Made by a program: the position numbers and the translations under genes. From positions 609,001-673,000 of the forward strand of contig CAJHNH020000813.1 in NCBI GenBank assembly GCA_905116865.2: 64,000 nt of DNA. Reading direction: 5' to 3'. The DNA is from Candidula unifasciata (lineage: Eukaryota; Mollusca; Gastropoda; Stylommatophora; Geomitridae). The number at the start of each line of letters is the position of its first letter. Position 1 is the stretch's first letter. This document shows positions 1 to 9,290 of this stretch, in pieces. Under the pieces are notes generated by a model. It was not told the DNA's origin and ran no database searches. It was given only the letters and a program-made list of their open reading frames with translations.

Positions 1-131
1 TGTATGATGTCGCTTTAATATTGAGTATGCAGTTTTAATGTCGTGTATGTTGCTTTAATATTGTGCATGGTGTTTTAATGAACGTTATATATATTAGTAC
101 AATGCTGTCTGATCACACCTGCATTACTCAC

Positions 132-246
132 CTGAAACATCCCTAAAAAAACCAGACTGTTCCCTTGCAATATTTTCTAACATTTTCTTCTTAAAGTTTT
201 TATTTGAGCTGTTGTGTATTGGTGTGCCAGCATTGTTAAAGCATGC
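132..246 (-). CDS. Coding exon of the minus-strand host gene
   Basis: This 115-bp exon has the strongest splice signals of the set: a pyrimidine-rich acceptor ending TTTCTGTTGCAG and a donor TTTCAG/GTGAGTAATG. Only phase 0 is open; the other two phases hit stops. The peptide starts ACFNNAGTPIHNSS and continues with a basic helix-like stretch (FKKKMLENIAREQSGFF). No family is recognised for this part. It ends in phase 1, so the gene continues beyond position 1 of the window. Confidence 0.68.
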
Positions 247-429
247 CTGCAACAGAAACAACAACATTATGAATTTCTCAGCAAGTGAAACATGAAATAT
301 CTTCACAAGCAAAATACAAATCAAATTCTGCATCATATTGTGTACCAGAGCCTACAAGGCAACAACAGAATTAGCAATACTGTAACCTACCAACACAAGA
401 AGGTAAAGTTTTTTGGTCATATCTTCTTC

Positions 430-690
430 TTCATCGGTTGTAAACTCTGACGGAAAGTTCTGGCTGTTTGTTCACCCCTGGACTCTGGTCTTGTGCCAGA
501 AACTGAGTGTTGCATGCATATCTGTTTTACAGATCTGACTGAATACAGACTGATGGTTCATTACCTCTTAGTTAGATGTACTCCAACTCTAAAGGAAGCT
601 CCAAGTTTTCAACTCTTACAACATGCTTTAATGGCAGGCAATCTATTTGTGTTTTCCCCACAATGGGGCTCCAAAACCCACATGGGGACC
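430..690 (-). mobile_element. SINE-like repeat, family B, copy 1
   Basis: This is the reverse complement of the repeat seen on the plus strand at 23165-23452 and 17150-17355. Shared landmarks include the block reading CAGAACTTTCCGTCAGAGTT (minus), the segment around the BglII-like AGATCTG, and the opposite end TTCCCCACAATGGGGCTCC. Its 3' end here runs into a short GAA-rich tail. No tRNA promoter boxes are obvious, so the class is uncertain. Confidence 0.7.
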
Positions 691-699
691 TAGCTTATA

Positions 700-885
700 C
701 AATGAGAAGGAGAAAAGTGGAGTACACTGTGATGGTTGGAAAGCTGGAGGAGAGGGGAACAAGGAGCAGAGGCAGACCAAGAGAGAAGATGCTGGCCCGT
801 TTGACATCATGGCATGGAATATGGTCTGTGTCAGAAATGAATGAAAATACTTGAGACAGAAAGCTCTGGATCACTAATGAAGGCA
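700..885 (+). mobile_element. 3' end of a degenerate RTE/BovB-like LINE
   Basis: The translation keeps the C-terminal signature of RTE-type reverse transcriptases: a basic stretch, a GxL(E)xRG...SRGRPREKM block, then LTSWHG and a terminal DRKLW remnant. A closely related copy lies on the minus strand at 11595-11800. It is 5'-truncated and frameshifted, with no coding capacity left. Confidence 0.6.
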
Positions 886-1125
886 AAGTAAAGGACCCTT
901 TTCCGTGCCTTCAGGTATGTAGGGCCAGACTACAATCAGCACTCAGTGGGTGAATATCCTGCTGGTCACCATCGCTTCCAAGGACTTTAGTGGTACCAAT
1001 TTAGAGCTGGGTCAACCTGGGACAGAAGGTATTTAAAAAAACAGCCAGCTTCGCCAGGACTTGAACCCATGTATCTGTCAGCACTCAATGGCACAGGCTG
1101 GCTTAGTGGTTATGTACTGCCTGCC
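885..1125 (-). mobile_element. tRNA-derived SINE, family A, copy 1
   Basis: Read on the minus strand, a tRNA-like head near 1035-1060 contains GGGTTCAAGTCCTGG, a good RNA polymerase III B box. The body extends to about 885 and ends with AAAGGGTCCTTTACTTTGCC. Three relatives with the same body occur at 9035-9290, 14008-14270 and 39390-39540, all in the same orientation. Part of a run of TEs in one host intron. Confidence 0.65.
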
Positions 1126-1364
1126 AAGACAATGATGTGTTTCAAGATGAAAGCAACGGTACAATTATTCTTTTCCCCTTGCAGTATTCACTGGCCACCT
1201 ATGGTTTTACTGGGTAATTTTACAATCAGTAGTTTGCCTTTTCATTGTCACAGTTAACGTAAAGTAGTCTGCTGTCAAATCGTCTATAGTTGAATCAAAC
1301 CAGGCATTTCAGAATTATGAACCCTATTTATAACCCCGATCCACAGACCATTAAAAAAACATAC

Positions 1365-1424
1365 CAGCAAAATTCTTCTCCCTGAGCAGTCTTGTCAGCG
1401 AGTCTTCACACTCTTCATCAATGG
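1365..1424 (-). CDS. Possible coding exon, phase unresolved
   Basis: The only open frame reads IDEECEDSLTRLLREKNFA, followed by a strong donor (GCTG/GTATGTTTTT). The acceptor (CTCAGTAAG/CC) is weak because an in-frame TAA forces the exon to start after it. The exon is symmetric (60 bp, phase 1 to 1), but the flanking exons at 2047-2123 and 132-246 both sit in phase 0. It may be alternative, a decayed exon, or need an undetected partner. Confidence 0.4.
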
Positions 1425-1524
1425 CTTACTGAGGTTGGGTGACTAGGTCCCCTTCTCAACATCATTCCTTGATAGGCACTTTTTTAAAAACAATATGTGA
1501 TAGCCATTTCAAGATGCTATACAG

Positions 1525-1998
1525 CAGAGCTATTCAACTGGCGACATACGGACAAAATGTGGCCGAAGGAAGCCTAGCAAGTGGATTTTAGATGCATTTA
1601 CAAGGTGTGTTTCATTTCTTTCTATGTAGAATAGCGGGGGGAAAATGATATAATAAATTAAATATTTGACTACAGGTGGTCGTGAAGTGACACTGACAAC
1701 AGAGGCGTCCCCAGTTGTGACAAATGTTACTGCAGGCAGCAACACGTATTTGAACAGCAAAAGCAGCCACGGACGCCAATGTTGGGTAAACATACCAACA
1801 TAACTTCGACTTGTGCTATCTGGGTTAAGGTTTGTTCACTGAGAAAGATATTGTACCCAATGACTATAGAACAAGATGCGAATCATTGCCAGTTATTGTG
1901 TATTTATGATCTTTCTCTGCTGGGGCTAGGCCTGTGGCCCTTGACGATCCCCGTTTTCAAAATGTTGGCCCCTGAGTAAATCTAGCTGCATAGCCCTG
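1525..1998. mobile_element. hAT-type MITE with 8-bp target duplication
   Basis: The termini are imperfect inverted repeats: CAGAGCTATTCAACT at the left and, in reverse complement, CAGGGCTATGCAGCT at the right. The flanks CTATACAG (1517-1524) and CCATACAG (1999-2006) match at 7 of 8 positions, the duplication length expected of hAT transposases. There is no coding capacity. A second left end of the same family lies at 16485. Confidence 0.72.
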
Positions 1999-2046
1999 CC
2001 ATACAGTATCTAAGAATTAGGTACTGAAAGTGATGAACCACATTAC

Positions 2047-2123
2047 CTCAGCACTGTCATCAGTGAAGGAGATACCATGCTCAGGGCAGCCTCCCTTGTA
2101 TTCCAACTTGCAAATCTTACAAT
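2047..2123 (-). CDS. Coding exon with PRDM-like zinc knuckle
   Basis: A 77-bp exon between acceptor TTTGTCCAG and donor GCTGAG/GTAATG. In the phase set by the upstream exon at 3771-3657 it reads Y-CKICKLEYKGGCPEHGISF, then TDDSAE. The arrangement CxxCxxxYxxxCPxHG resembles the knuckle that precedes the PR/SET domain in PRDM4, PRDM10, PRDM15 and PRDM9-like proteins. That is family knowledge applied by eye, not a search result. One alternative frame is also open. The following PR/SET-coding exon is not seen before the window edge, so the assignment to PRDM stays tentative. Confidence 0.6.
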
Positions 2124-2189
2124 CTGGACAAATGAGCAACCGATTATTATTACACTTTCATGAAAGTGAATAAACAAATATACTGCACA

Positions 2190-2255
2190 ATTTACATTTG
2201 CCCCCTTAACACCTCGCTGAGGTAAATGGTGGAAGAGAAGAAGAAGAAGAAGAAC
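2190..2255 (+). mobile_element. LINE 3' tail with GAA repeat
   Basis: The sequence CTGAGGTAAATGGTGGAAGA followed by repeated GAA matches the reverse complement of 10985-11020, the tail of the LINE at 10985-11416. It is a dead-on-arrival 3' fragment. Confidence 0.5.
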
Positions 2256-3060
2256 TGCACAATTTCAACCAATCAGATGCCATCTACACAATGAAGGTTG
2301 GCTCCAACATGTGCTATCTCTTGTCTTGGTTGTACACTCTCTCAGACTGCTATTCACCCATCTCTTTATGCTGTCCTCTCCCCGTATCATTGTCCATCTC
2401 TTGCCTTCAACCTTTCTTTCCAGCATAGTTTTTAAAAGTTAAATCTTTCAAAAAGACTTAAATGTTTCAAGTGTCTCCATTTTTTAATTTCTTTCAGAAA
2501 AATTTTTTTTCTTCAACATTCAAAATCGCTGCAGAACCTCAGTCCTCAACTGTTTATGTCTCCATTAAATATGACCTATTCTTCTGTATATCCACATCTT
2601 CACTCACTTCATTTACCCAGTTGCTTATCCATTATTCAGGTTTTCTGCACCACAAAGTTGAGTGTACAGCATATATGACAATTCTCATACTTAATGTGTG
2701 GTTTATCTCTCACCGTATCTCTCTTATTTTACAATTTAGTGTCTGGCACTTTTTTGCTGTATCTCTTCAGAATCATACTACAGAATAAATGAATGAACCA
2801 AGAACAGACATCCTTGTACTTGAGACATTCTTACAGGTGCTCTGTCTCCCCTTCCTCGGTTGCCAACAAAAGTTCCCATTGTGATGATGCCAGCAAACCT
2901 GATTAAAAAAACTTTGCCTGTCTTTATCCTTGTCTTTATCCAAACCCCCTGTCTATGCCCAATGAATTACTGGGAGCCAGTCTGTATCCTATAGATTTAT
3001 ATTAACACATAATTAAGCTTTTAAAAATTAATTAATTCTTCCAACTTAAATATACAAATC
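2256..3060. other. Intronic sequence without recognised features
   Basis: AT-rich DNA with pyrimidine-rich stretches. A 108-codon ORF at 2462-2788 (plus) is Phe/Ser/Leu-rich, looks like a chance ORF and shows no motif. I see no repeat or exon here. Confidence 0.4.
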
Positions 3061-3094
3061 AGTCTATTCATAACACAGCAACACATATAAAAAA

Positions 3095-3640
3095 AACTAC
3101 CACTTTGGAAAATAAGCACTGTAAAATATATTTTTCTTGGAAAAAAACCAAACCAATCAAACCCCACCTCCACACACACATGCAGGCGCGTGCACACACA
3201 CACACACACACACACAACTTTACTGCTTTAACAAATAAATATTACAATCACCATAAAATATATTTTTCTCAGAACTTAAAACCGATCACACATATATACA
3301 CACAAAAAACCTAACTGTTCTGAAAAATAAATAATGTAAAATATACATTTTTGGGAAAGTAAAACAAACAAGCACACACACATGTGCTCAGGAACACATA
3401 AAAAACTTTACTTATTTGTTTAAAAAAAAAACAAGTACTGTAAAATATATTTTTCTTACAATTTAACACAAAAATAAACATACAATAAACTTTAACGACC
3501 TGTCAAAAAAAAAAAGTACTGTGAGGTAAATATCTTTTGGAAATTAAAGCAAAACACATTCACTCACAATAAACTGTACTGCTCTGAAAAATATAACATG
3601 TTAAATATATCTATTTTTCTTCTAAAACCAAAAGAAAAAC
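3095..3640. repeat. Degenerate tandem repeat, about 95-120 bp unit
   Basis: About five diverged copies share the order: CTG(A/T)AAAATAAA, TGTAAAATATATTTTTCTT, an A-rich stretch, a CA-rich stretch, and AACTTTACT. A CA dinucleotide run at 3193-3215 sits in one unit. Confidence 0.55.
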
Positions 3641-3656
3641 AAAGAGAAATGCTCAC

Positions 3657-3771
3657 ATGGATATTTCTTCTTTGCTTTAAGGGAAGAAAACAAATCAACT
3701 ATCATTCTTTTTGGACTGTCCGGATGCTCAGTTGGGTTCTCTTCGCCGTTCCATGTTTTACATGAATGTCC
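3657..3771 (-). CDS. Coding exon of the minus-strand host gene
   Basis: A 115-bp exon between acceptor ACCTTTCTAG and donor TATCCAT/GTGAGC. In phase 0 it reads GHSCKTWNGEENPTEHPDSP and then KRMIVDLFSSLKAKKKYP, leaving one base that joins the exon at 2123-2047 to form a Tyr codon just before the Cys/His knuckle. A second frame stops inside the exon; the third stops near its start. The basic KAKKK run could be a nuclear localisation signal (inference). Confidence 0.6.
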
Positions 3772-4089
3772 CTAGAAAGGTCATTAAGTTTTTATTATAA
3801 GTGAATTATCAGTTAAATTTAAGTACACAACAGAACATTACAATTTGTTTTCATGTGAATAAACAGTGCCATGATAAAGGAAAAAGAAATTGTTGCTTGG
3901 TCAATCTAATAAGTAAATTAGCTAAAGGAAATAAACAGTTTGTAGCAGTATGAAGAAAACATTGCTTAAAAAAACTGAAGTATAACATAGAGAATAATCC
4001 TTAAGTCTGAAGTATTACATAGACACCCATCCTTTCAATCTAATCTTTACAAAGTCAATTATCCTTAAAGACTGAATCATTACCAACCC

Positions 4090-4740
4090 AGCTATCCCTA
4101 AAGTGTGAATCATTTTAAGTGAACTATCCCTAAAGTATGCAGCACTAAAAACCAACTATACCTGAAGTATGTAGCACTACAAAGACAACTAAATCTAAAG
4201 TCTGCAGCACTACAAAAACAACTATCCCTCAAGTCTGCAGCACTACAAAGACAATTACTACAAAGACAACTATTCCTGAAGTATGCAGCACTACAAAGAC
4301 AACTATTCCTAAAGTCTGCATCACTACAAAGACAACTATCCCAAGAGTATGCAGCACTACAAATATAAGTGTCACTAAAGTCTGCCGCAATACAAAGACA
4401 ACTATCCCAAAAGTCTGCAGCAGTACAAATACAATTATCCTTGAAGTCTGTAGCAGTACAAAGACAATTATCCTGTGGAGCAACTGTCACCCACTAATCT
4501 CGAGAAAAACCTGTCTCATTCGTCAAATAGCGTGGATTTTTTGCACTTATCTCTGTCATCATCATCATCTAGCACCTTTACGACTAGCGTAGGCGATCAC
4601 GCCTCTGACCTCTGGTACAAGTGAACAGCAAAGTTAGTCAGCTCACAACCCTATCCCAAAAAGTCTACAGCACCATAATACAACTGTCCCAAAAGTCTGC
4701 AGCACTACAAATACAATTATCCCTGTAACTGTCTGACTAT
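4090..4740. repeat. 33-bp minisatellite, interrupted
   Basis: Units of about 33 bp (AACTATTCCTAAAGTCTGCA, then GCACTACAAAGAC) repeat from 4090 to about 4480 and resume at 4655-4740. Because 33 is divisible by three, the minus strand stays open for 126 codons (4110-4490) as an 11-residue Cys-rich repeat. The block at 4490-4655 is an insertion carrying a LINE tail. Confidence 0.75.
4545..4625. mobile_element. LINE 3'-tail fragment inserted in the 33-bp array
   Basis: The stretch CATCATCATCTAGCACC...GCGTAGGCGATCACGCCTC closely matches 34215-34290 (CATCATCAAGTACC...GTGTAGGCGATCATGCCTC), which is the tail of the LINE fragment at 34296-34658. Confidence 0.5.
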
Positions 4741-4884
4741 ATTTGTCTCTTCTTTCCCTGGCATATCCCCGGATATTAATTTTCCCGGCCCCACATGCCT
4801 CGCCAGACTACTGTCTTGACATAGACCTAACTGCCATGAGATACGAAGATAAGTGATATTGTGTATTTGTGTAGTATTGTCTAA

Positions 4885-4960
4885 GCAATGTATGTGCTGA
4901 AGAAGGCTCCATAGCCGCAACGTTCATGTTTTGTTTGTGTTTATTATATTGTGAATGATA
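4885..4960 (+). other. Conserved hairpin motif, copy 1
   Basis: TGTGCTGAAGAAGGCTCC, ATAGCCGCAACGTTC and a T/G-rich stretch recur on the minus strand at 21810-21870 with changes (TGTGCTGATGAAGGCTAATC, GCCGCAACGTCC). AGGCT pairs with AGCC. Similar hairpins flank Penelope-like elements, and the order CUGA(U/A)GA-stem-GNAAC recalls a hammerhead core, but the stem I and III partners are not evident. Confidence 0.35.
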
Positions 4961-5940
4961 TACTTTTCATTCGGTTTTTATATCTTTCCTTGAGTGTTGA
5001 GCGTCTGCCAGATTCCCTGGTCACCCCTTTCAGCACAATCCTCCTCAAACCACGATGATCTATTTGTGCCTCTGCACTGTTCACTCACTTCCAAAGTGTA
5101 ACAAAGTCGTTACTCATACCGCCTTATAGTGTTGTGCTGTTTGCACGACAAGACCCCTTGTGGCCTTTACCCTTATTGTTAGAACTTTTCCATTGCGCTT
5201 AACTTAACAAGCACTTATATCCCCCCTAGGTCCCTGCTCTTGTTTCCCACGGTACTAGACATCATGTGACTCTTCCCATCCTGCACAAAACAATTAGTTT
5301 TACATAGTTAAAATTCCAATGACCCGGCCAGCTAGTCACTGCAGAATCTGCAAAACAATGAGGGATAGGAGCCCCCTGGGAGCAGGATAGTAACCCCTTT
5401 ATAAGCGATCGCCCGGGACCCTCGGACAGATACAGACAGAGATAGACACAGGCAGAAGAGACACAGACACCGACGGAAATAGACAGAGGCAGAAGAGACA
5501 CACGCAGAGACGGAGACACACAGAAGAGAGGAGACAGATGGAGATAGTCGGAGACAGCTAGAGGCAGAAGGACAGACAGAAGGAAGGCAGGCTTCAGATA
5601 GGTTCATTAGAAAGAGTAGATAAATAGATAGACAAAATTACAGATGTACAGTACCAGAATTACCGTTAGAAGTCGTGGCCTATTCCAGGAAGTTACCATT
5701 GTTTGTACACGTGACGGACTAGTTCGTGTATACCGCTTTGTAGTAAGAGAGTTTGACATTTTTAACCACCCTAACCACCCATGGGTCCAGTCGGTTTCAG
5801 GCCTAGACACTGATTCGGGGTCAGGTACTGACTCGGAGACAGAAGAAGAAGAGGCCGGAGCAAAGTAGACTAGAAGAACTACATGTAGGCCAGACTTCCT
5901 GAAAATCTCCAAATGAATTTTATAAGTAGAAGATAAAACC
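4960..5940. other. Intronic sequence with AGACAGA-rich tract
   Basis: The core 5425-5605 is a purine-rich, imperfect GACAGA/AGAAGAGACAC repeat. A 74-codon ORF (5644-5868, plus) ends in an acidic run (DSETEEEEAGAK); I do not recognise it and cannot tell whether it is real. Confidence 0.35.
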
Positions 5941-6333
5941 TGTTGACCAACCTACACTAGGAGCCCGGTGGCAGTTAGAGACAATAGAACCAGTTAACAA
6001 AGTAAATAAAGAAGAAGAACACAACGCGATTCTACGAGTACTTAGCCACAGAGATAATTCAGTGTTATTCAGAATATCATTTTTAGTTTTGTGACATTGT
6101 TGGAGTATCATAATAAAGAAAGTATAAACAAGAATAAATGTTTCCAGACACTTTATTATACAAGTAGAGTCACGTGAGAAGCCTGCAGCGAGCAAGACAT
6201 CATCATCATCACCACTAACGACACGACCATCTTTCTCCTCATCTATAAACATCACCAGCCACCCCTGTGACAAATATAAACGAACCTGGGACAGTAAAAG
6301 AGGCAGCTGTGTCACAAAAGGACCCTTGCAACA
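5941..6333. mobile_element. Possible solo LTR (weak)
   Basis: The segment begins TGTTGACC and ends CCTTGCAACA, so both strands start TGTTG and end CAACA. AATAAA-like signals are present on both strands. No matching target duplication is seen (AAACC versus TGTAG), so this is only a suggestion. Confidence 0.2.
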
Positions 6334-7000
6334 TGTAGCTTGTCATGCATGAATTCACCTTCAAGTGGTGCAGAACCAATCAGTTTGTTCCATAACACAC
6401 CAGCATGACCTGGAGAAAATATCCCAAGGACACTAACTATGCTTGCCACTCTGCAGGGAGCATACCCATCTCCACCTCATTCAACATGCTCTATGAGTAG
6501 TTACCTTGTTGTAACTATAACTTCTAGCACTAAGAAATCAATTATTTTTTAATCATTTAATCAGCAAATTGTCTTTTATAGTGTCATGGTTTCATATAGT
6601 AAATCTGTCTTTTAAATAGACACAGCTTCTTTTTCTTCAACCTCTGTGTTTGCCCTTAAAAGGGCAGTTGGGATGCTCTGACATTTCCACCTTTTAGATC
6701 AACATATCTTATTTCAGCATACCCCCCAGTCAGTCATCTTTTACGACATTCTTGTAAGGGGGCATTGGGTCTACTCCCTGCGCCCACTCTTTACAAAAAT
6801 GGAACCCTGCTACCCACACAGGAAAACATGGTTTACATCCCAAATCATTTATCTGTATTCTAACTACATGATTTTTATTCAGCAAACTCTACTGTCATGC
6901 TTGCTTCTGTAACAGTAGACATTTAAACTCAAAACTAGCAGAAGCTTCCCTGTGTGAGCAACAGAAGATAGGCAGGTTGTGGATGTGCATGTTCATTTAC
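6334..7000. mobile_element. Intronic DNA with a SINE-like core
   Basis: At 6690-6840 the minus strand contains GAATGTCGTAAAAGATGACT, similar to the GCATGTCGTAAGAGTCGACT core of family B. This suggests a related SINE; the rest is unremarkable. Confidence 0.35.
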
Positions 7001-7780
7001 AATGACAGTACACATGCACTGTGGGTGCACATATGTACAATGAAAGTGTGCACTATGAGATATGAATGTACTGTGGTGGCAGATGTAATGTTGGTGTGTA
7101 CATTATTGATGTATTAATGAACTATAGGCCTAGATGTATGTGTGTATGTAGGTGTGTGTATTTAGACGTACATGTGAACTAAACTGGATGTGTACTGTGG
7201 ATGTGTACATTGTGGATGTATATGTGAATTACAGGCATAGATATTTGTGTGCAGTGTGTATAATCTAGATGTACACGTGAACTGTAGCTGCACGTGTACT
7301 GTGGGTGGGTATATTTAGGATAAACAGGTGAACTGTAGGCATGTTTATGGCAGTATGTGTGCACTACAGGTATGTTTATTTTGGATGTATACGTGTCCTG
7401 TATTTGGGTCATCTGGGTAACAACATCATAGCATTCTCGAGTGGTGCCCCGAGCCTACAGACACTCCCTCGCCACATTATTCTCTCCAGGTACAGGTTTT
7501 CAGTAGCTTCCATTTTACCAGCTACCTCGCCGCAGATGAGAAATCCCCCCTGCCGTACGCAGCTGCAGTACACCCACTCTCCCCTAATTGGGGCCAGTCC
7601 AGCCAACCAACCTGTCTGCTCATTACCAAACACACCTGCACAGCCTGGGCAATATATCCAAGCAACTGTCACCACCTGTGACCTCTGGATTAATAATGTG
7701 ACTTGCAGCTGCCTGCGTACTAGGGGTGTGTATACTGGGCGTATTAATGAATTCATGTGTGTGTGCTATGACTGAGTTTT
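7000..7780. repeat. Degenerate TGTA/TGGATG tandem region with an insert
   Basis: Imperfect units like GTACTGTGGATGTGTACAT and GTGAACTGTAGGCA run from about 7000 to 7400 and reappear near 7720-7765. The more GC-rich block between (about 7410-7690) looks inserted; ORFs of 144 (plus) and 115 codons (minus) over it overlap each other and show no motif. Confidence 0.4.
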
Positions 7781-7805
7781 AAATGAGGATGTCAGAGCTA
7801 CCTAC

Positions 7806-7877
7806 TTCAAAATCTTTTATTTCCTCCTTGATCTTTACACACAAGACTGGAGATTTATCTTTACTGTTACTGGCACA
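7806..7877 (-). CDS. Coding exon of the minus-strand host gene
   Basis: A 72-bp, phase 0 to 0 exon bounded by a strong acceptor (TTGTTTTCTTCTCAG) and donor (TTTGAA/GTAGGT). It reads CASNSKDKSPVLCVKIKEE and then IKDFE; VKIKEE fits the SUMO-acceptor consensus. A second frame is closed by an in-frame TAA. Confidence 0.7.
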
Positions 7878-8058
7878 CTGAGAAGAAAACAAGGTTAATA
7901 ATATTCAGGCATAAAGACATATTTTCTTCCTATAAACATCACTTCTAAGTGTATTACACATAATCATAATATAATTCCTTTTCCAACATGAAAATCCTAG
8001 CCAGTCACTTCATGTCTAGAAACCTGTCTTGTTTCTTCAAACCTGTCCTGTTTCTTCT

Positions 8059-8625
8059 TCTTCATATCAATTTATTCCATAGGTACCAAGTGGTTTTGAG
8101 GTGAAGTATCTTCTTCCTCTTCATCTCAACTTATTCCATGGGTACCAAGTGGTTTTGAGGTGAAGTATTTTCTTCTTAATCTCAACTTATTCCAGATGTA
8201 CCATGTGGTGTTGAAGTGAAGTATCTTTCTCTTCCTCTCAACTTATTCCATAGGTACCATGTGGTGTTGAGGTGAAGTATCTACCTCTTCATCTCAACTT
8301 ATTCCATAGGTATCATGTGGTGTTGAGGTGAAGTATCTACTTCTTCATCTCAACTTATTCCATAGGTACCATGTGGTGTTGAGGTGAAATATCTTCTTCT
8401 TCATCTCAACTTATTCCATAGGTACCATGTGGTGTTGAGGTGAAGTATCTTCTTCTTCATCTCAACTTATTCCAAAGGTATCATGTGGTGTTGAGGTGAA
8501 GTATCTTCTTCTTCATCTCAACTTATTCCATAGGTATCATGTGGTGTTGAGCTAAAGTATCTACCTCTTCATCTCAACTTATTCCATAGGTACCATGTGG
8601 TGTTGAGGTGAAGTATCTTCATCTT
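8059..8625. repeat. 56-bp minisatellite, about ten copies
   Basis: The unit is TTCTTCTTCATCTCAACTTA, then TTCCATAGGTACCATGTGGT and GTTGAGGTGAAGTATC. Copies are 85-98% alike by eye. The array abuts the 3' end of a minus-strand LINE tail (8626-8785) and the last unit continues its 3' UTR, so the array probably arose by expansion of a LINE UTR. Confidence 0.8.
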
Positions 8626-8785
8626 CAGCGATCTCTGTTCGTGTGTTTAATCCACTATGGGCCACAAACTGGGATGTCAGCTGAAGGTCACTAGCTGTCA
8701 GTGTGTGTTGACATGTTGTTCCGCAGCTCGTTTAGGAGAGGACAGTCTTGTAGGACATGTCCTGAAGTTTGTTCAAAGATGAAGT
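8626..8785 (-). mobile_element. 3' end of a Jockey-like LINE
   Basis: The minus strand encodes QTSGHVLQDCPLLNELR, the conserved C-terminal block after the RNase H domain in Jockey-like LINEs. It then runs directly into the 56-bp array. Confidence 0.55.
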
Positions 8786-9034
8786 AAAAAAATGTATAGA
8801 ATGCCAATTTGCATGCTTTGTATGTGGAGGTTTCTATGCCTATCATTTAAAATGGTGCTTCTCTCTTCTGAACTACACTTTGACTATACATTTCTGCTTG
8901 TTGGCTTATCTATTTATTGTGTATCCTATTAAAATCTAACATTGTTGCTATCTCCACATTTTTTTGATTTTATTGTTTCTGATCTTCTCTCTCAAAATGC
9001 TGAGTATTCTTCTCAGGAACCTCATCTTAATAAA

Positions 9035-9290
9035 AAGGTAAAGGTCCCCTTTCCACGCCTTTAGGCAATAGGGCATATAAGGCTAGACCTATATTTTTAT
9101 AGATCAGTTGACATAAGATGCGTGATGTGGTCAGCCTCAAGCTGGCCGCCTTTACTTCCTGGGACTGCCCACTCAAGGCTGGGTCGACTTGGAAGCCAAG
9201 GTCATTTTTTTTAAAAAGTCTAGCTCCACCAGGGAGCTAACCCACGACCTTCTGATCCGTACGTCAGTGAGAACCTAATCTTAGTTACTG
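9035..9290 (-). mobile_element. tRNA-derived SINE, family A, copy 2
   Basis: It shares with copy 1 the tail AAAGG(T/G)CCCC(T/C)TTCC and the body around GGCCGCCTTTACTTCC and GGCTGGGTCGAC. The B-box region (GTGGGTTAGCTCCCTGG) is degenerate. Confidence 0.65.

Noticed and set aside
366..460. Possible host exon on the minus strand reading FTTDEEEDMTKKLYLLVL before a GTAGGT donor
   Set aside because: Its first half is the 3' tail of SINE family B (the CAGAACTTTCCGTCAGAGTT block plus a GAA run), so the coding look is coincidental.
7341..7775. 144-codon plus ORF overlapping a 115-codon minus ORF
   Set aside because: Both strands open over the same GC-richer insert with no motif; ends fall in tandem repeats.
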